Positions 15,026-22,099 are shown, numbered from the stretch's first letter. The stretch: DNA of 27,655 nt from JACVRM01 sp046262315 (GCA_046262315.1 JBHEMZ010000134.1:1-27655), one strand, 5' to 3'. Notes: generated from the letters alone by a model not told the origin. Translations and numbers: made by a program.

Positions 15026-16602
15026 TTATCCACCTCGCGTGCGTCGAAGGTCTGCTTCATCAGCTCGAGAATCCTCTCCTCGCCGGCCGGCTCGTCCGCC
15101 GTCTCGTCGGGAGGCTCGTGCTCGCCGACCGTGAAATCGAGCGTCAGGCGACGGGCCGTCACCTCGTAGAGCGCCTCGCGGAGGAGGTCGGCGTTCTTCG
15201 TGTCCTCGGCAAGCTGGCGGTGGAACGCGGCGGCGCCCGGGAACTCGACCGTGAGCATGTCGCCCGTCAGCGCAGAGGGGCGCCCTTCGCGGTACACCGA
15301 AGCGGCCGGAATGGAGCGCTGTTCGAGCACGGGCAGCACACTGCGGCTCCAGGCCTCCTGGAGCTGTTCGAGCTCGAGCGGCGGGCCGGGGGGCGCTTCT
15401 GTGGGCTCAGCACGGTCCGCGGGCGTCTCCCGAACCTCGGGCTTCCGCGCGCTGCTAGGGCCCCCCTGGCCTTCGAGCTGCTCCAGGCGGTAGGAGAGCG
15501 ACTCGCGCTCCAGATCGGCGGCGGGGCGCGTCACTTTGACGATCGCCAGCTCGAGCGGCAGCCGCGGGTCGGCGCCTTGGCGCAGGTCGTCGAGAGCGAC
15601 AGCCAGCAGGTCGCAGAGTCGGATGACCGTCGGCTCGCCGAGCTGGTTCGCCTGCGCGTGGAGGCGCTCGCGCGTCTCTGCGGTCAGCGGTAGCGAGTCG
15701 GGCACCTCGCCCATGTGCTGGACGAGCAGCACCTGGCGCAGGTGCTCCAGCAGGTCGGTCACGAAGCGGCCGAGGTCCTGGCCCTGCTCGGCGAGCTCCT
15801 CGACGAAGGTGAGCGCTCCCGCCGGGTCGCGGTCGACGATGAAGTCACAGAGGCGGAAGAGCGCCTCCTCTTCCACAGCGCCGAGCAGCTGGAGGACGGA
15901 CTGCACGCCGACTTTCCCCTCGGTGGCCGCGGCGAGCTGATCGAGTGTCGAGACGGCGTCGCGGAAGCTGCCGCGCGCCGAGCGGGCCACCAGCGAGAGC
16001 GCCGCGTCGGGCGCCTCGATCCTTTCACCGTCCGCGATGCCCCGCAGTAGTCGGACGAGTTCGGGCAGCCGCGGTCGCGCGAAGACGAACGTCTGGCAGC
16101 GCGAGCGCACGGTCGGCAGCACCTTCGCGAGGTCGGTGGTGCAGAAGACGAAGAGGAGGTGGGGCGGAGGTTCCTCGATCAGCTTCAGGAGCGCGTTCCA
16201 GGCCGCGTCGGTGAGCTGGTGCGCCTCGTCGAGGATGTAGACCTTGTACCGCCCCTCGACCGGCTGGAGCACGACGCGGTCGCGGATCTCGCGGATGTCG
16301 TCGATGCCGCGCTGGGAGGCCGCGTCCATCTCGATCACGTCGAGCGACGTGCCCTTCGCGATCGTCACGCACGAGTTGCAGGTGTTGTCGGGCGTGGGCG
16401 TGGGGCCCTGCTCGCAGTTGAGTGCCTTGGCGAGGATTCGCGCGAGAGAGGTCTTGCCGGTGCCGCGTGGCCCGGCGAAGAGGTAGGCCTGCCGCACGCT
16501 CTCAGCGGCGATCGCGTTCCGCAGCGTGCGCACGACGGGCTCCTGCCCGACCACCTCGTCGAAGTCCTGCGGCCGGTACTTCCGGTACAGCGCCGTAGAC
16601 AC
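15022..16602 (-). CDS. dnaX: DNA polymerase III subunit gamma/tau
   Basis: A 526-residue clamp-loader ATPase. Domains in order: YRKYRPQDFDEVVGQEPVV at the start, Walker A GPRGTGKTSLAR (44-55), a zinc site, DMDAA-like EMDAASQRGIDDIREIRD, Walker B VYILDEAHQLTDAAWNALLK, sensor VFCTTDLAKVLPTVRSRCQ, and then the C-terminal collar (LLEHLRQVLLVQHMGE) and a variable tau tail. In the zinc site only three Cys are kept (63, 75, 78); the place of the fourth (Cys73 in E. coli) is Asp72. The tail is rather short and Pro/Glu-rich (about 375-420), then folds again. GTG 16602 gives the conserved N-terminus. It is the first gene of a coupled pair with ybaB; the SRP RNA lies 0.85 kb upstream. Confidence 0.96.
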   Translation of the reverse strand: MSTALYRKYRPQDFDEVVGQEPVVRTLRNAIAAESVRQAYLFAGPRGTGKTSLARILAKALNCEQGPTPTPDNTCNSCVTIAKGTSLDVIEMDAASQRGIDDIREIRDRVVLQPVEGRYKVYILDEAHQLTDAAWNALLKLIEEPPPHLLFVFCTTDLAKVLPTVRSRCQTFVFARPRLPELVRLLRGIADGERIEAPDAALSLVARSARGSFRDAVSTLDQLAAATEGKVGVQSVLQLLGAVEEEALFRLCDFIVDRDPAGALTFVEELAEQGQDLGRFVTDLLEHLRQVLLVQHMGEVPDSLPLTAETRERLHAQANQLGEPTVIRLCDLLAVALDDLRQGADPRLPLELAIVKVTRPAADLERESLSYRLEQLEGQGGPSSARKPEVRETPADRAEPTEAPPGPPLELEQLQEAWSRSVLPVLEQRSIPAASVYREGRPSALTGDMLTVEFPGAAAFHRQLAEDTKNADLLREALYEVTARRLTLDFTVGEHEPPDETADEPAGEERILELMKQTFDAREVDK

Positions 16603-16730
16603 GCAACAAGCCTACGCGAGCCCGCACCAGGCCCCGCCGCGCGGGTCCCGCAAATTGCGAGAACGGGACTTCTCCCAGCGCTCGTTGACTTGAAGAGCAG
16701 ATTTCTGACGGTCCATACAGTTGTGGCGAG

Positions 16731-17325
16731 ATGCAAGACCTCGCTTTTTTCACGAGTAAGGACGCATGGAAGGGCTCGTTCTACGAGTTGGCGATCGAGC
16801 TCGGCCCGCGGTCGGACGATCGACTTGCCGCAGCCTCGGAAGTGTTGTGGCGGCACGGCACGCTCGATGGCCCGTACGAAGACAGCAGAAGCGAGCCGTG
16901 GCAGCAGGAGAAGGTCTCGCCGGCGCTCATCGCTTCTCGAGACCTGATGCACCTATTCGGCGTCGCAAGACTATTCGACGGGCAGCAAGTGGCTTGTGGG
17001 AGCGTCGCGCTTCGTGAGGATGAAAGCCGGATCGACTGGCTCGATCTGTATATCCCGCTAGGGGCACTCGAGACGGTCTACAACCTACCCGTACAACGAG
17101 ACCTGGAGGAGCTGGGCGGAACCGCTCGACCACTGGTTCGCAGACATCGGCCGCTCGGTCTACGAGGAGGTGCCGTTCGCGCTCGGTCTCGTCGGTGAAG
17201 AAGTCAGTGGTCAAACGCACGCCGCCGAGGTGGCCGCGCAAGGAGTGCCCGAGGAGCGAGCGGCGCCGCTGCTCTTCCCGGACGAGCAGGGGCGTTTTTG
17301 CTGGTATCCGGCGACCAAGTGGTGA
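16731..17325 (+). pseudogene. Frameshifted hypothetical gene
   Basis: ATG 16731 opens a good frame: QDLAFFTSKDAWKGSFYELA, then IELGPRSDDRLAAASEVLWR and on to RIDWLDLYIPLGALETVY (about residue 117). Around 17080-17090 the coding pattern moves to the +1 frame: YNETWRSWAEPLDHWFADIG, then RSVYEEVPFALGLVGEEVSG, ending GRFCWYPATKW and TGA at 17323-17325. The total is 3n+1 bases, so removing one base would restore a protein of about 197 residues. I see no slippery heptamer, so decay or a base-calling error is more likely than programmed shifting. I do not recognise the family; it is Trp- and acid-rich and looks cytoplasmic. Third-position GC is lower than in neighbouring dnaX, which fits a later arrival between dnaX and the SRP RNA. 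Confidence 0.55.
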
Positions 17326-17347
17326 CCCGTTTTCGAGGGAATCCGAG

Positions 17348-17375
17348 GCCGATGCCGGCTTCGCCCGGCGTCGGC
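17348..17375. terminator. Candidate terminator hairpin
   Basis: GCCGATGCCGG (17348-17358) pairs with CCGGCGTCGGC (17365-17375), an 11-bp stem with one T-G pair and a 6-base CTTCGC loop. It begins 22 bases after the stop of the frameshifted plus-strand gene and lies about 80 bases beyond the 3' end of the minus-strand SRP RNA. It may serve either. There is no T-run on either side. Confidence 0.4.
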
Positions 17376-17453
17376 TCGCGAACGCAGACGGTCGCCCGGA
17401 AGCGCACCCGCCGTCGAAGATGGGCCCGAGGTGGTGCCGCCGGTGCCCGCTCC

Positions 17454-17550
17454 GGTCAGGCCGACCCGCGGCACCTGAGAGGGTCTCCTTAGCGCTGCTT
17501 CCTCCCGGACCTGACGCGGTTCGGAGGCTCCCAGTGCGCGGAACCTGACC
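17454..17550 (-). ncRNA. ffs: Signal recognition particle RNA, small bacterial type (4.5S)
   Basis: On the minus strand the universally conserved SRP core is plain: GTCAGGTCCGGGAGGAAGC followed by AGC. This is the domain IV helix that binds Ffh, with a GGGA tetraloop of the GNRA class and the asymmetric loop after it. The ends pair exactly: GGTCAGG at 17550-17544 with CCTGACC at 17460-17454. Between them GGGAG/CTCTC and CCTCC/GGAGA make the rest of the rod. This gives a 97-base hairpin RNA of the short form, without an Alu domain. Exact ends could extend by a few bases. The location near dnaX is common in bacteria. Together with Ffh and FtsY it directs membrane and secreted proteins to the translocon. 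Confidence 0.92.
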
Positions 17551-17727
17551 TTCGACGCGAGCGCCCGCCAGCCCGTTCCTCGGACGCCACCCCCTCGGGA
17601 GGGGATTCAGCCTCGCTAGAGCGGCTTGCGAGTACAGGGAACCGCTAGCTCCCCGCCTAGCGCGACCGGGCTCGGCCGATGGTAGCGTGTTTGCGACTCG
17701 TGCCAAAGGGCACGTAGGATTCGCAAC

Positions 17728-18162
17728 ATGCGAATCGGCGATGTGATGACGGCTCGCGTGGTGAGCGTGAGACCGGAGGAGACTGTCGCGGTCGCGATCG
17801 CCCGCATGCTCGAGGCAGGCATCGGGGCAGTGGTCGTCTGCGAGCCGGACGGCACCCTCGTCGGGATCTTCACCGAGCGCGACGTGCTACGCCTGGCCGG
17901 TGATGGGGCGAACTTCGACGAGCTGCGGGTACGCGAGGCGATGACCCCGCGCCCGGCAACGCTCTCGCCCGACGACGAGATCGTGGCGGCGGCGCGGCTG
18001 ATGGGTACGCGGCGCATCCGGCACGTGCCCATCGTGCAGGACGGCCGCGTTCTCGGCATGGCTGGGATCCGTGACGTTTTGGGCACGCTGGTCGAGCGCC
18101 TCTGGCGGGGTCACGACGAGCAGGCGCACGACACGGCGCGCGAGCTCCTGCGCCGCCCCTAG
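17728..18162 (+). CDS. CBS-domain pair protein
   Basis: A 144-residue protein made almost only of two CBS motifs. The first is VGDVMT-like (IGDVMTARVVSVRPEETVAV to GIFTERDVLRLAG, about residues 3-57). The second is VREAMTPRPATLSPDDEIVA to VPIVQDGRVLGMAGIRDVLG (about 66-120). Such stand-alone pairs bind adenosine nucleotides or related ligands and act as sensors; no attached enzyme domain is present. The TERD and GIRD motifs that contact ligand phosphate are seen. ATG 17728 has an AGGA at a usable distance. Its last codon interlocks with the convergent glycosidase gene, sharing CTAG at 18159-18162. Which process it regulates cannot be told from context. Confidence 0.9.
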   Translation: MRIGDVMTARVVSVRPEETVAVAIARMLEAGIGAVVVCEPDGTLVGIFTERDVLRLAGDGANFDELRVREAMTPRPATLSPDDEIVAAARLMGTRRIRHVPIVQDGRVLGMAGIRDVLGTLVERLWRGHDEQAHDTARELLRRP

Positions 18163-19823
18163 CGAGCCACGCGGAACGCCGGGCTAATGAGGCGTAGGGT
18201 CTCGTTCGAGCCGGCCGCCCGCACGCGAAGGACGAGCCGGTAGCGCCCCGGTACGAGCGGCCGGCGCGGGAACCGGATCCACCGCGTCCGTCCCTGCCGC
18301 ATGGCTCCCCGGGTGGAGAGCGCGCGCTCTCCCCCGTCGCGCATGATCGAAGCGCGGTATGTGACGGTCCGCCGCACTCGTAAGCCGATCCGCCAATCCA
18401 CGTGGCGGGCCGCGAATCGCGCTCGGCGTGGCCAGACGACGTGCGTGACCGGTGAAGCGGGCGCCCAGACTTTCCGCGGACGGTGCGCCCTGCGTGCCGT
18501 GTCTACCCCGACCGCAGCCGAGACGCCGATCGGCGCGATCACCTCGTCTGCCGCGGGCGGGGTTGCCGGCGGCGCAGTGGCCGACGGCGGGTAGCCGAAC
18601 GCCGCGCAATCCACGCGTCCCGCGCGGACGTCCCGCAGCGCATCGCGAAACGGAGCGTACGACCCCTTGGGCGTGCCGTCCGCCCAGAGCAGGCCGGACT
18701 GCCAGGCGCCGAGGTTCGGCTCGTCGCGCACCAGGAAGTTGAAGAACGCGGACACGTACGGCTGGCAGTACGCGAGCGCCAGCCCGTCGCGAAGCTGGGT
18801 CGACTGGTCCGGAGCCGGGCTCTCGGCGTCGGGAAGAAGTGTCCAGGGCGGGGCGGCGACGTCGTCGGGAATCGTCCGGGCGGACGGGGAGCCCGTGTAC
18901 GCGTCGCGTTTCTCGGCGTCCGGCGTCGTCTCGAAGCCTTGCTCCGTGTACCAGATCGGCACCTCGACGGCGCCGGCCGGCGCCCCCGGGACGGACTGGG
19001 CGGTGCCCGCGAAGCCGTCCTGGAGCGCGTCCACGAGCCGGTTGACGTCGCCCTGGCCGATGCGCTTGGGCCACGTGTGTGTCCGCCACGGCCGCTCGTC
19101 CCAGTGCTCCGGATACGGGTGGTGCGCGACGGTGTCGAAGATGGGGCGTTCCCGGCCGCTCGCCCGGTACGCCTCGCCCATCCGCCGGATGAAGAGGGTC
19201 GGCGAGTGGGCAAGCCGCCACGGGTGGCTGGGCTCGTCGAAGCCCCACGGCGACGTGCCGGGCGCGATCACGTTCACCCCCGGGCGCGCGGCGTGGAGCG
19301 TGTCCCAGCACTGGGAGAGCAGCGCCACGTACTGCGCCGGGGCCGCCGGCGTCCCGTCCGGGTTCCATTGCGGCGCCCAGAAGTAGGAGAGGTTCGGCTC
19401 GTTCCAGATCACCACGTCGTTGACGGACGGCCAGCGCCCCAGCAGGTCGGCCACGTAGCCGCAGTACTCGGCGCGGGCGGCGTCGGTCGTGGGCGTGCCG
19501 TACCAGGAGCTCCAGACCGCGACCACGGCCCGCAGTCCGGTGGAAACGGCGTTGTCGAGCAGCACGGCTTCGTACGGTGGTACGGCAGTCCAGCCGGGAT
19601 CCCAGCGGACGGTGACGGCGGCGGCCTCGAGCCCGAGGTCAACTGCTGCCGCACGGGCGAGGGCGGGGTCGTGTCTGAACAAATCGTCGTTGGCGCCGAC
19701 GAGCAGACCCTCCCGCGCGCCGGCGGGCTGTGCGAAAAGCGCTGCTGCCAACGCCGCGAGGAGCGCTGTCAACAGCCGTCTCGAACGGGGTGACCGCCGG
19801 TGCGCCGCGCGTGCGATTTTCAT
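18159..19823 (-). CDS. Secreted clan GH-A (GH5/GH39-like) glycoside hydrolase
   Basis: A protein of about 554 residues from ATG 19823; a TTG at 19841 would add six residues. The signal peptide is basic (MKIARAAHRRSPRSRR) followed by LLTALLAALAAALFAQPAGA, with cleavage near residue 36. The catalytic domain (about 40-410) is a TIM barrel in which VVIWNEPNLSYFW holds the acid/base Glu142 and IWYTEQGFETT holds the likely nucleophile Glu294. The NEP motif and spacing fit clan GH-A families such as GH5 or GH39. After a Pro/Ala linker (about 435-460) comes a beta-sandwich region (RFAARHVDWRIGLRVRRTVTY, then GRYRLVLRVRAAGSNETL) that may bind carbohydrate or act as a spacer. The substrate is unknown. 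It ends exactly on the stop of the CBS gene and is divergent from tRNA-Val. Confidence 0.8.
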   Translation of the reverse strand: MKIARAAHRRSPRSRRLLTALLAALAAALFAQPAGAREGLLVGANDDLFRHDPALARAAAVDLGLEAAAVTVRWDPGWTAVPPYEAVLLDNAVSTGLRAVVAVWSSWYGTPTTDAARAEYCGYVADLLGRWPSVNDVVIWNEPNLSYFWAPQWNPDGTPAAPAQYVALLSQCWDTLHAARPGVNVIAPGTSPWGFDEPSHPWRLAHSPTLFIRRMGEAYRASGRERPIFDTVAHHPYPEHWDERPWRTHTWPKRIGQGDVNRLVDALQDGFAGTAQSVPGAPAGAVEVPIWYTEQGFETTPDAEKRDAYTGSPSARTIPDDVAAPPWTLLPDAESPAPDQSTQLRDGLALAYCQPYVSAFFNFLVRDEPNLGAWQSGLLWADGTPKGSYAPFRDALRDVRAGRVDCAAFGYPPSATAPPATPPAADEVIAPIGVSAAVGVDTARRAHRPRKVWAPASPVTHVVWPRRARFAARHVDWRIGLRVRRTVTYRASIMRDGGERALSTRGAMRQGRTRWIRFPRRPLVPGRYRLVLRVRAAGSNETLRLISPAFRVAR

Positions 19824-19835
19824 CCGCCGCGTCCG

Positions 19836-19863
19836 ATTCAAGCACGACCCCGGCGCGCGTCAA
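19836..19863 (-). promoter_or_regulatory. Possible promoter of the glycosidase gene
   Basis: On the minus strand TTGACG (19863-19858) and TTGAAT (19841-19836) are 16 bases apart, close to the -35 and -10 patterns. Transcription would begin only a few bases before ATG 19823, giving a near-leaderless mRNA, which is common in actinobacteria. The -10 match is 4 of 6, so this remains tentative. Confidence 0.3.
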
Positions 19864-19868
19864 GTCTG

Positions 19869-19941
19869 CCGCTCGAAGTCCGGCTCGCTCCACCGCTCGA
19901 AGTCCGGCTCGGCTACGCCGAGCCATGACGACTTCGAGCGG
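19869..19941. repeat. Direct plus nested inverted repeats upstream of tRNA-Val
   Basis: CCGCTCGAAGTCCGGCTCG occurs twice (19869-19887 and 19893-19911). The second copy starts a long hairpin: CCGCTCGAAGTC (19893-19904) pairs with GACTTCGAGCGG (19930-19941), and inside it GGCTCGGC (19906-19913) pairs with GCCGAGCC (19917-19924) around a TAC loop. The structure stands between the divergent glycosidase and tRNA-Val genes, so it is unlikely to be a simple terminator. It resembles a REP/BIME-type element. Confidence 0.75.
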
Positions 19942-19971
19942 GTTGCTTTCTCCGGGCGACGTTTGGTGAGC

Positions 19972-19994
19972 GGGTGCCGGCGGAGCCGGCACCC
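19972..19994. repeat. Perfect 10-bp inverted repeat before tRNA-Val
   Basis: GGGTGCCGGC (19972-19981) and GCCGGCACCC (19985-19994) form a perfect stem with a GGA loop, 38 bases upstream of tRNA-Val. It is the second strong hairpin in this 130-base stretch and has no coding role. Confidence 0.7.
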
Positions 19995-20032
19995 CGGCGA
20001 AATGACACTGGCTAGCATGTGGCCTAGCTCTC

Positions 20033-20104
20033 GGGCGTGTAGCTCAGCGGGAGAGCGCCCGCTTCACACGCGGGAGGTCGCTGGTTCGATCCCAGCCACG
20101 CCCA
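20033..20104 (+). tRNA. tRNA-Val(CAC)
   Basis: A complete 72-base cloverleaf. Acceptor GGGCGTG pairs with CACGCCC. The D arm is GCTC-AGCGGGA-GAGC. The anticodon stem CCCGC/GCGGG holds loop TTCACAC, anticodon CAC, reading GTG. The T arm is GCTGG-TTCGATC-CCAGC, and the discriminator is A. The CCA end is not encoded (ATGACTG follows). A tRNA with this anticodon fits the heavy use of GTG codons in this genome. Confidence 0.96.
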
Positions 20105-20151
20105 TGACTGACACTGCACGAACCGCAGTCGTTAGCCGCCGTCCTTCTTGA

Positions 20152-20427
20152 GTCGGCGAGAGCGGTCGCGATTCCGGGCGCAATCGTGACGATGAGGTCG
20201 TCGTCGGTGACAAGCCGGATCGCCTCCGACTCCGCCAGGGCGGCATAGGCCGCGTCGTAGGCTGTGACGCCGTGGGCTGTCCATCGAGCGACGCCGGGTT
20301 CGGGCTCCCTCAGTTCGAATCCCAGCTCATCGAGCGCGGCTGCGAGCTCGACCAACGCGTCCTCATCCCACTGCCAGCGGCGGCCCAGACCGCCATCGGT
20401 GTTGGAGTGGAAGAAAGCTACGGTCAC
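20152..20427 (-). pseudogene. Truncated PIN-domain (VapC-like) protein remnant
   Basis: The minus strand encodes a PIN-like C-terminal half: WDEDALVELAAALDELGFEL, then HGVTAYDAAYAALAESEAI and RLVTDDDLIVTIAPGIATALAD. The acidic residues of the second half of the active site (YDAA, TDDD) are visible. The N-terminal strand with the first catalytic Asp is missing; the frame begins instead in a tandem 23-bp duplication (20409-20454). On the other side the same frame runs without a stop into the complement of tRNA-Val (to 20044), which is certainly not protein. So the gene seems cut at both ends, or at least lacks its natural stop. No antitoxin gene is adjacent. PIN proteins are Mg-dependent ribonucleases, often toxins; this copy is probably inactive. 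Confidence 0.55.
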
Positions 20428-20454
20428 AACCGGAAGAAAGCTACGGTCACAACC
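20409..20454. repeat. Perfect tandem duplication of 23 bp
   Basis: The unit begins GGAAGAAAGCTACGG and ends TCACAACC; copy one is 20409-20431 and copy two 20432-20454, identical and without a spacer. It lies at the truncated 5' end of the PIN remnant and shifts the reading frame, since 23 is not a multiple of three. A recent slippage or target-site-like duplication would explain it. Confidence 0.9.
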
Positions 20455-20578
20455 GTCTGGTCTTGCGCATGGGACCTCTCCCCGCGTGAGAGAGCCCCTC
20501 GCGGCCGGCGAGCGTGGACATCGCGGGGTGCGAATGAGACATGGGGCGGCCGCAACCGGCCGCCCCCGCTCCTTCGCG

Positions 20579-21001
20579 CTAGAAGATGGACGCGAAGATC
20601 GAGAGCAGCGCCTTGAACGGCGTCAGGTTCGGCGGGTTCGCGGTCGGGGTGCGCGCCACCTTGAAGACCGCGCAGGTGCCCGCGTCGTTGACGGCAGCTT
20701 CCGCGGGGAAGACGACGGTCGGCGCGAACCGCGCGTTGATTGCGTTCCAGGTGCCCTGAAACGCGTCGGCCGCGAGGGAGGTGGAGCACGCGCTCAGGAC
20801 GGCGGCTGCGTCGGCGCTCAGCTGGGCCGTCTTGACGTCCTTCTGAAGCTTCTTGACGTCCTTCTGGAGCTTCTTGACCTGCGTCTGGAGCGTCCCGACC
20901 TGCCTCTGCAGCTTCCTCTCAGTCGGCGTCGCCGCGCCCGCGGAGGCCGCGAGCACGAGACCGGCGAGGAGGACGACCCCGATTGCGAGCGTCCGTCGCA
21001 T
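20579..21001 (-). CDS. Small secreted coiled-coil protein
   Basis: A 140-residue exported protein. ATG 21001 has GGAGG five bases upstream, which fixes the start. The signal peptide is MRRTLAIGVVLLAGLVLAAS followed by AGAATP, with cleavage near residue 25. A heptad region (about residues 28-58) follows, with repeated LQ-x-x-V-K-K-LQKDVKK units, predicting a short parallel coiled coil and thus oligomers. The C-terminal domain has two Cys (LSACSTS and GTCAVFKV) that may form a disulfide, and ends in FKALLSIFASIF. Function is unknown; similar short Cys-containing exported proteins are frequent in this lineage. The gene is divergent from the cytochrome c gene. Confidence 0.75.
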   Translation of the reverse strand: MRRTLAIGVVLLAGLVLAASAGAATPTERKLQRQVGTLQTQVKKLQKDVKKLQKDVKTAQLSADAAAVLSACSTSLAADAFQGTWNAINARFAPTVVFPAEAAVNDAGTCAVFKVARTPTANPPNLTPFKALLSIFASIF

Positions 21002-21093
21002 CAAAACCTCCTTCGTAGCCACCGTGGCGGCCGAGTGGTACACGACTGTGCCGCCCGGCGCAAGCGGCGCGGGAGCCCTGGTAGGTTGGCGCC

Positions 21094-21672
21094 GTGTTGC
21101 TGGCGCTCTCGACTGGGCAGCGGCTCGGCTTGTTCGGTGTGGCGGCGGTGTTCATTCTCTTCTCCCTCGCGTCGTCGTTCCTGTTTCCGCGCTATCAGCC
21201 GGACTTCCCCGGTCGGGGCCTGCGCTTCTTCGTCGTCCTAACGGTGCTGCTGACGTTGGCGATGCTCGGTGCGGTCGAGCTCTTCGCCGTGGAGGATCAC
21301 GAGTCCGAGGAGCCCGCGGCGGCTGAGACGACAACGGGCGAGACGACGACGACCGCCGAGACTACGACGGCCGCCGAGACGACGACGGCGCCGGAGCAGC
21401 CGACCGGCTCGGCCGAGGCCGGGAAGGCGGTCTTCTCCTCGGCAGGCTGCGGCGGTTGCCACGTGCTGGCCGAGGCGAGCGCGAACGGCAGCGTCGGCCC
21501 GAACCTCGACGAGACCCTCTCCGGCAAGGACGCCGACTTCATCCGGGAGTCGATTGTCGACCCAAACGCAGAGGTCGCCGAAGGCTTCCAGCCGGGCGTC
21601 ATGCCCGAGAACTACGGCGACGATCTCAGCGAGAAGCAGCTCGACGACCTAGTCGCGCTCCTGACGGAATAG
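21094..21672 (+). CDS. Membrane-anchored mono-haem cytochrome c
   Basis: A 192-residue protein. Two hydrophobic helices (about residues 12-31 and 43-65) with a short FPRYQPDFPGRG loop anchor it. A Thr/Glu/Ala linker (about 77-104) then leads to a class I cytochrome c domain: AGCGGCH (haem site Cys119, Cys122, His123), GPNLDETLSG, and an axial Met170 in GVMPENYG, ending LDDLVALLTE. This is the arrangement of a cytochrome c tethered outside the membrane that carries electrons between complexes. The start is GTG 21094. No oxidase or quinol-oxidising genes are adjacent, so its partners are unknown. It is divergent from the coiled-coil protein gene, with 92 bases between the starts. Confidence 0.88.
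   Translation: MLLALSTGQRLGLFGVAAVFILFSLASSFLFPRYQPDFPGRGLRFFVVLTVLLTLAMLGAVELFAVEDHESEEPAAAETTTGETTTTAETTTAAETTTAPEQPTGSAEAGKAVFSSAGCGGCHVLAEASANGSVGPNLDETLSGKDADFIRESIVDPNAEVAEGFQPGVMPENYGDDLSEKQLDDLVALLTE
21322..21396 (+). repeat. Thr-rich repeat region inside the cytochrome c gene
   Basis: The linker is coded by imperfect repeats of GAGACGACGACG-like units, giving the protein pattern ETTT repeated four times (AETTTGETTTT, then AETTTAAETTTAPE). Unit length varies (5-6 codons), and all changes keep the frame. It separates the membrane helices from the haem domain. Confidence 0.7.
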
Positions 21673-21981
21673 CGGAACCCCGCGGCTCGACGGGACAGGT
21701 TTCCATCCCCTGAAGGGACCGTCCCTGCCTCTACCGCCGCCGGAGGGGCAAGGGAACCGGAGGTTTCCCAAGTAAGACGCCGTCGGTGAGACCCAGCCCC
21801 CGCGCGCCGGAGCCCGGCTTGTCCGGGCGCGAGGCTCACGAGGCAATCAGGCAGGCGCTGGAACCGAACCGCGAGCGGCCGGCTCCGCCAACACCCGAAC
21901 CCTGAACGAACGCCCGCAAGGAGGGGGCTCACGGGGGAACCAGGGGTTCACCCGTGAGCGCGAGCGAAGCGAGCGCAAAGG
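21673..21981. other. Intergenic region with inverted-repeat motifs
   Basis: No ORF looks real here. It holds ACGGGACAGGT (21690-21700, matching inverted 8901-8911), AGGGAC-C-GTCCCT (21714-21726), a GGGAACC/GGTTTCCC pair at about 21752-21769, the strong hairpin at 21927-21959, and GAGCGAAGCGAGCGC next to tRNA-Ser. The pattern is that of a dispersed non-coding repeat rather than a decayed gene. Confidence 0.45.
21927..21959 (-). terminator. Strong hairpin downstream of tRNA-Ser
   Basis: GCTCACGGG (21927-21935) pairs with CCCGTGAGC (21951-21959). Inside, GAACC (21937-21941) pairs with GGTTC (21945-21949) around an AGG loop, with one G-A mismatch between. It lies 23 bases beyond the 3' end of tRNA-Ser on the minus strand. 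It may end or trim that transcript, though no T-run follows. Confidence 0.45.
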
Positions 21982-22070
21982 CGGAGAGGGCGGGATTTGA
22001 ACCCGCGACCCACCTTTCAGCGGGTACGCGATTTCCAGTCGCGCTCCTTAGGCCACTCGGACACCTCTCC
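21982..22070 (-). tRNA. tRNA-Ser(GGA)
   Basis: An 89-base type II tRNA on the minus strand. Acceptor GGAGAGG pairs with CCTCTCC, with discriminator G. The anticodon stem GCGAC/ATCGC region holds loop CTGGAAA, anticodon GGA, reading TCC and TCT. A long variable arm (ACCCGCTGAAAGGTGGGT) is typical of Ser, and the T arm is GCGGG-TTCAAAT-CCCGC. No CCA is encoded. Confidence 0.95.
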
Positions 22071-22099
22071 GGGGCGCGCCATGATAGCCGGGGAGGGGA

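Noticed and set aside
16685..16720. Promoter TTGACT with ATACAG before the frameshifted gene
   Set aside because: The spacing is 24 bases, too long for a normal promoter.
20044..20151. Minus-strand protein reading HGRGWDRTSDLPRVKRALS
   Set aside because: This is the antisense translation of tRNA-Val, a familiar false protein tail.
20409..20454. Start of a CRISPR array
   Set aside because: The two 23-bp units are directly tandem without spacers, and no cas gene is present.
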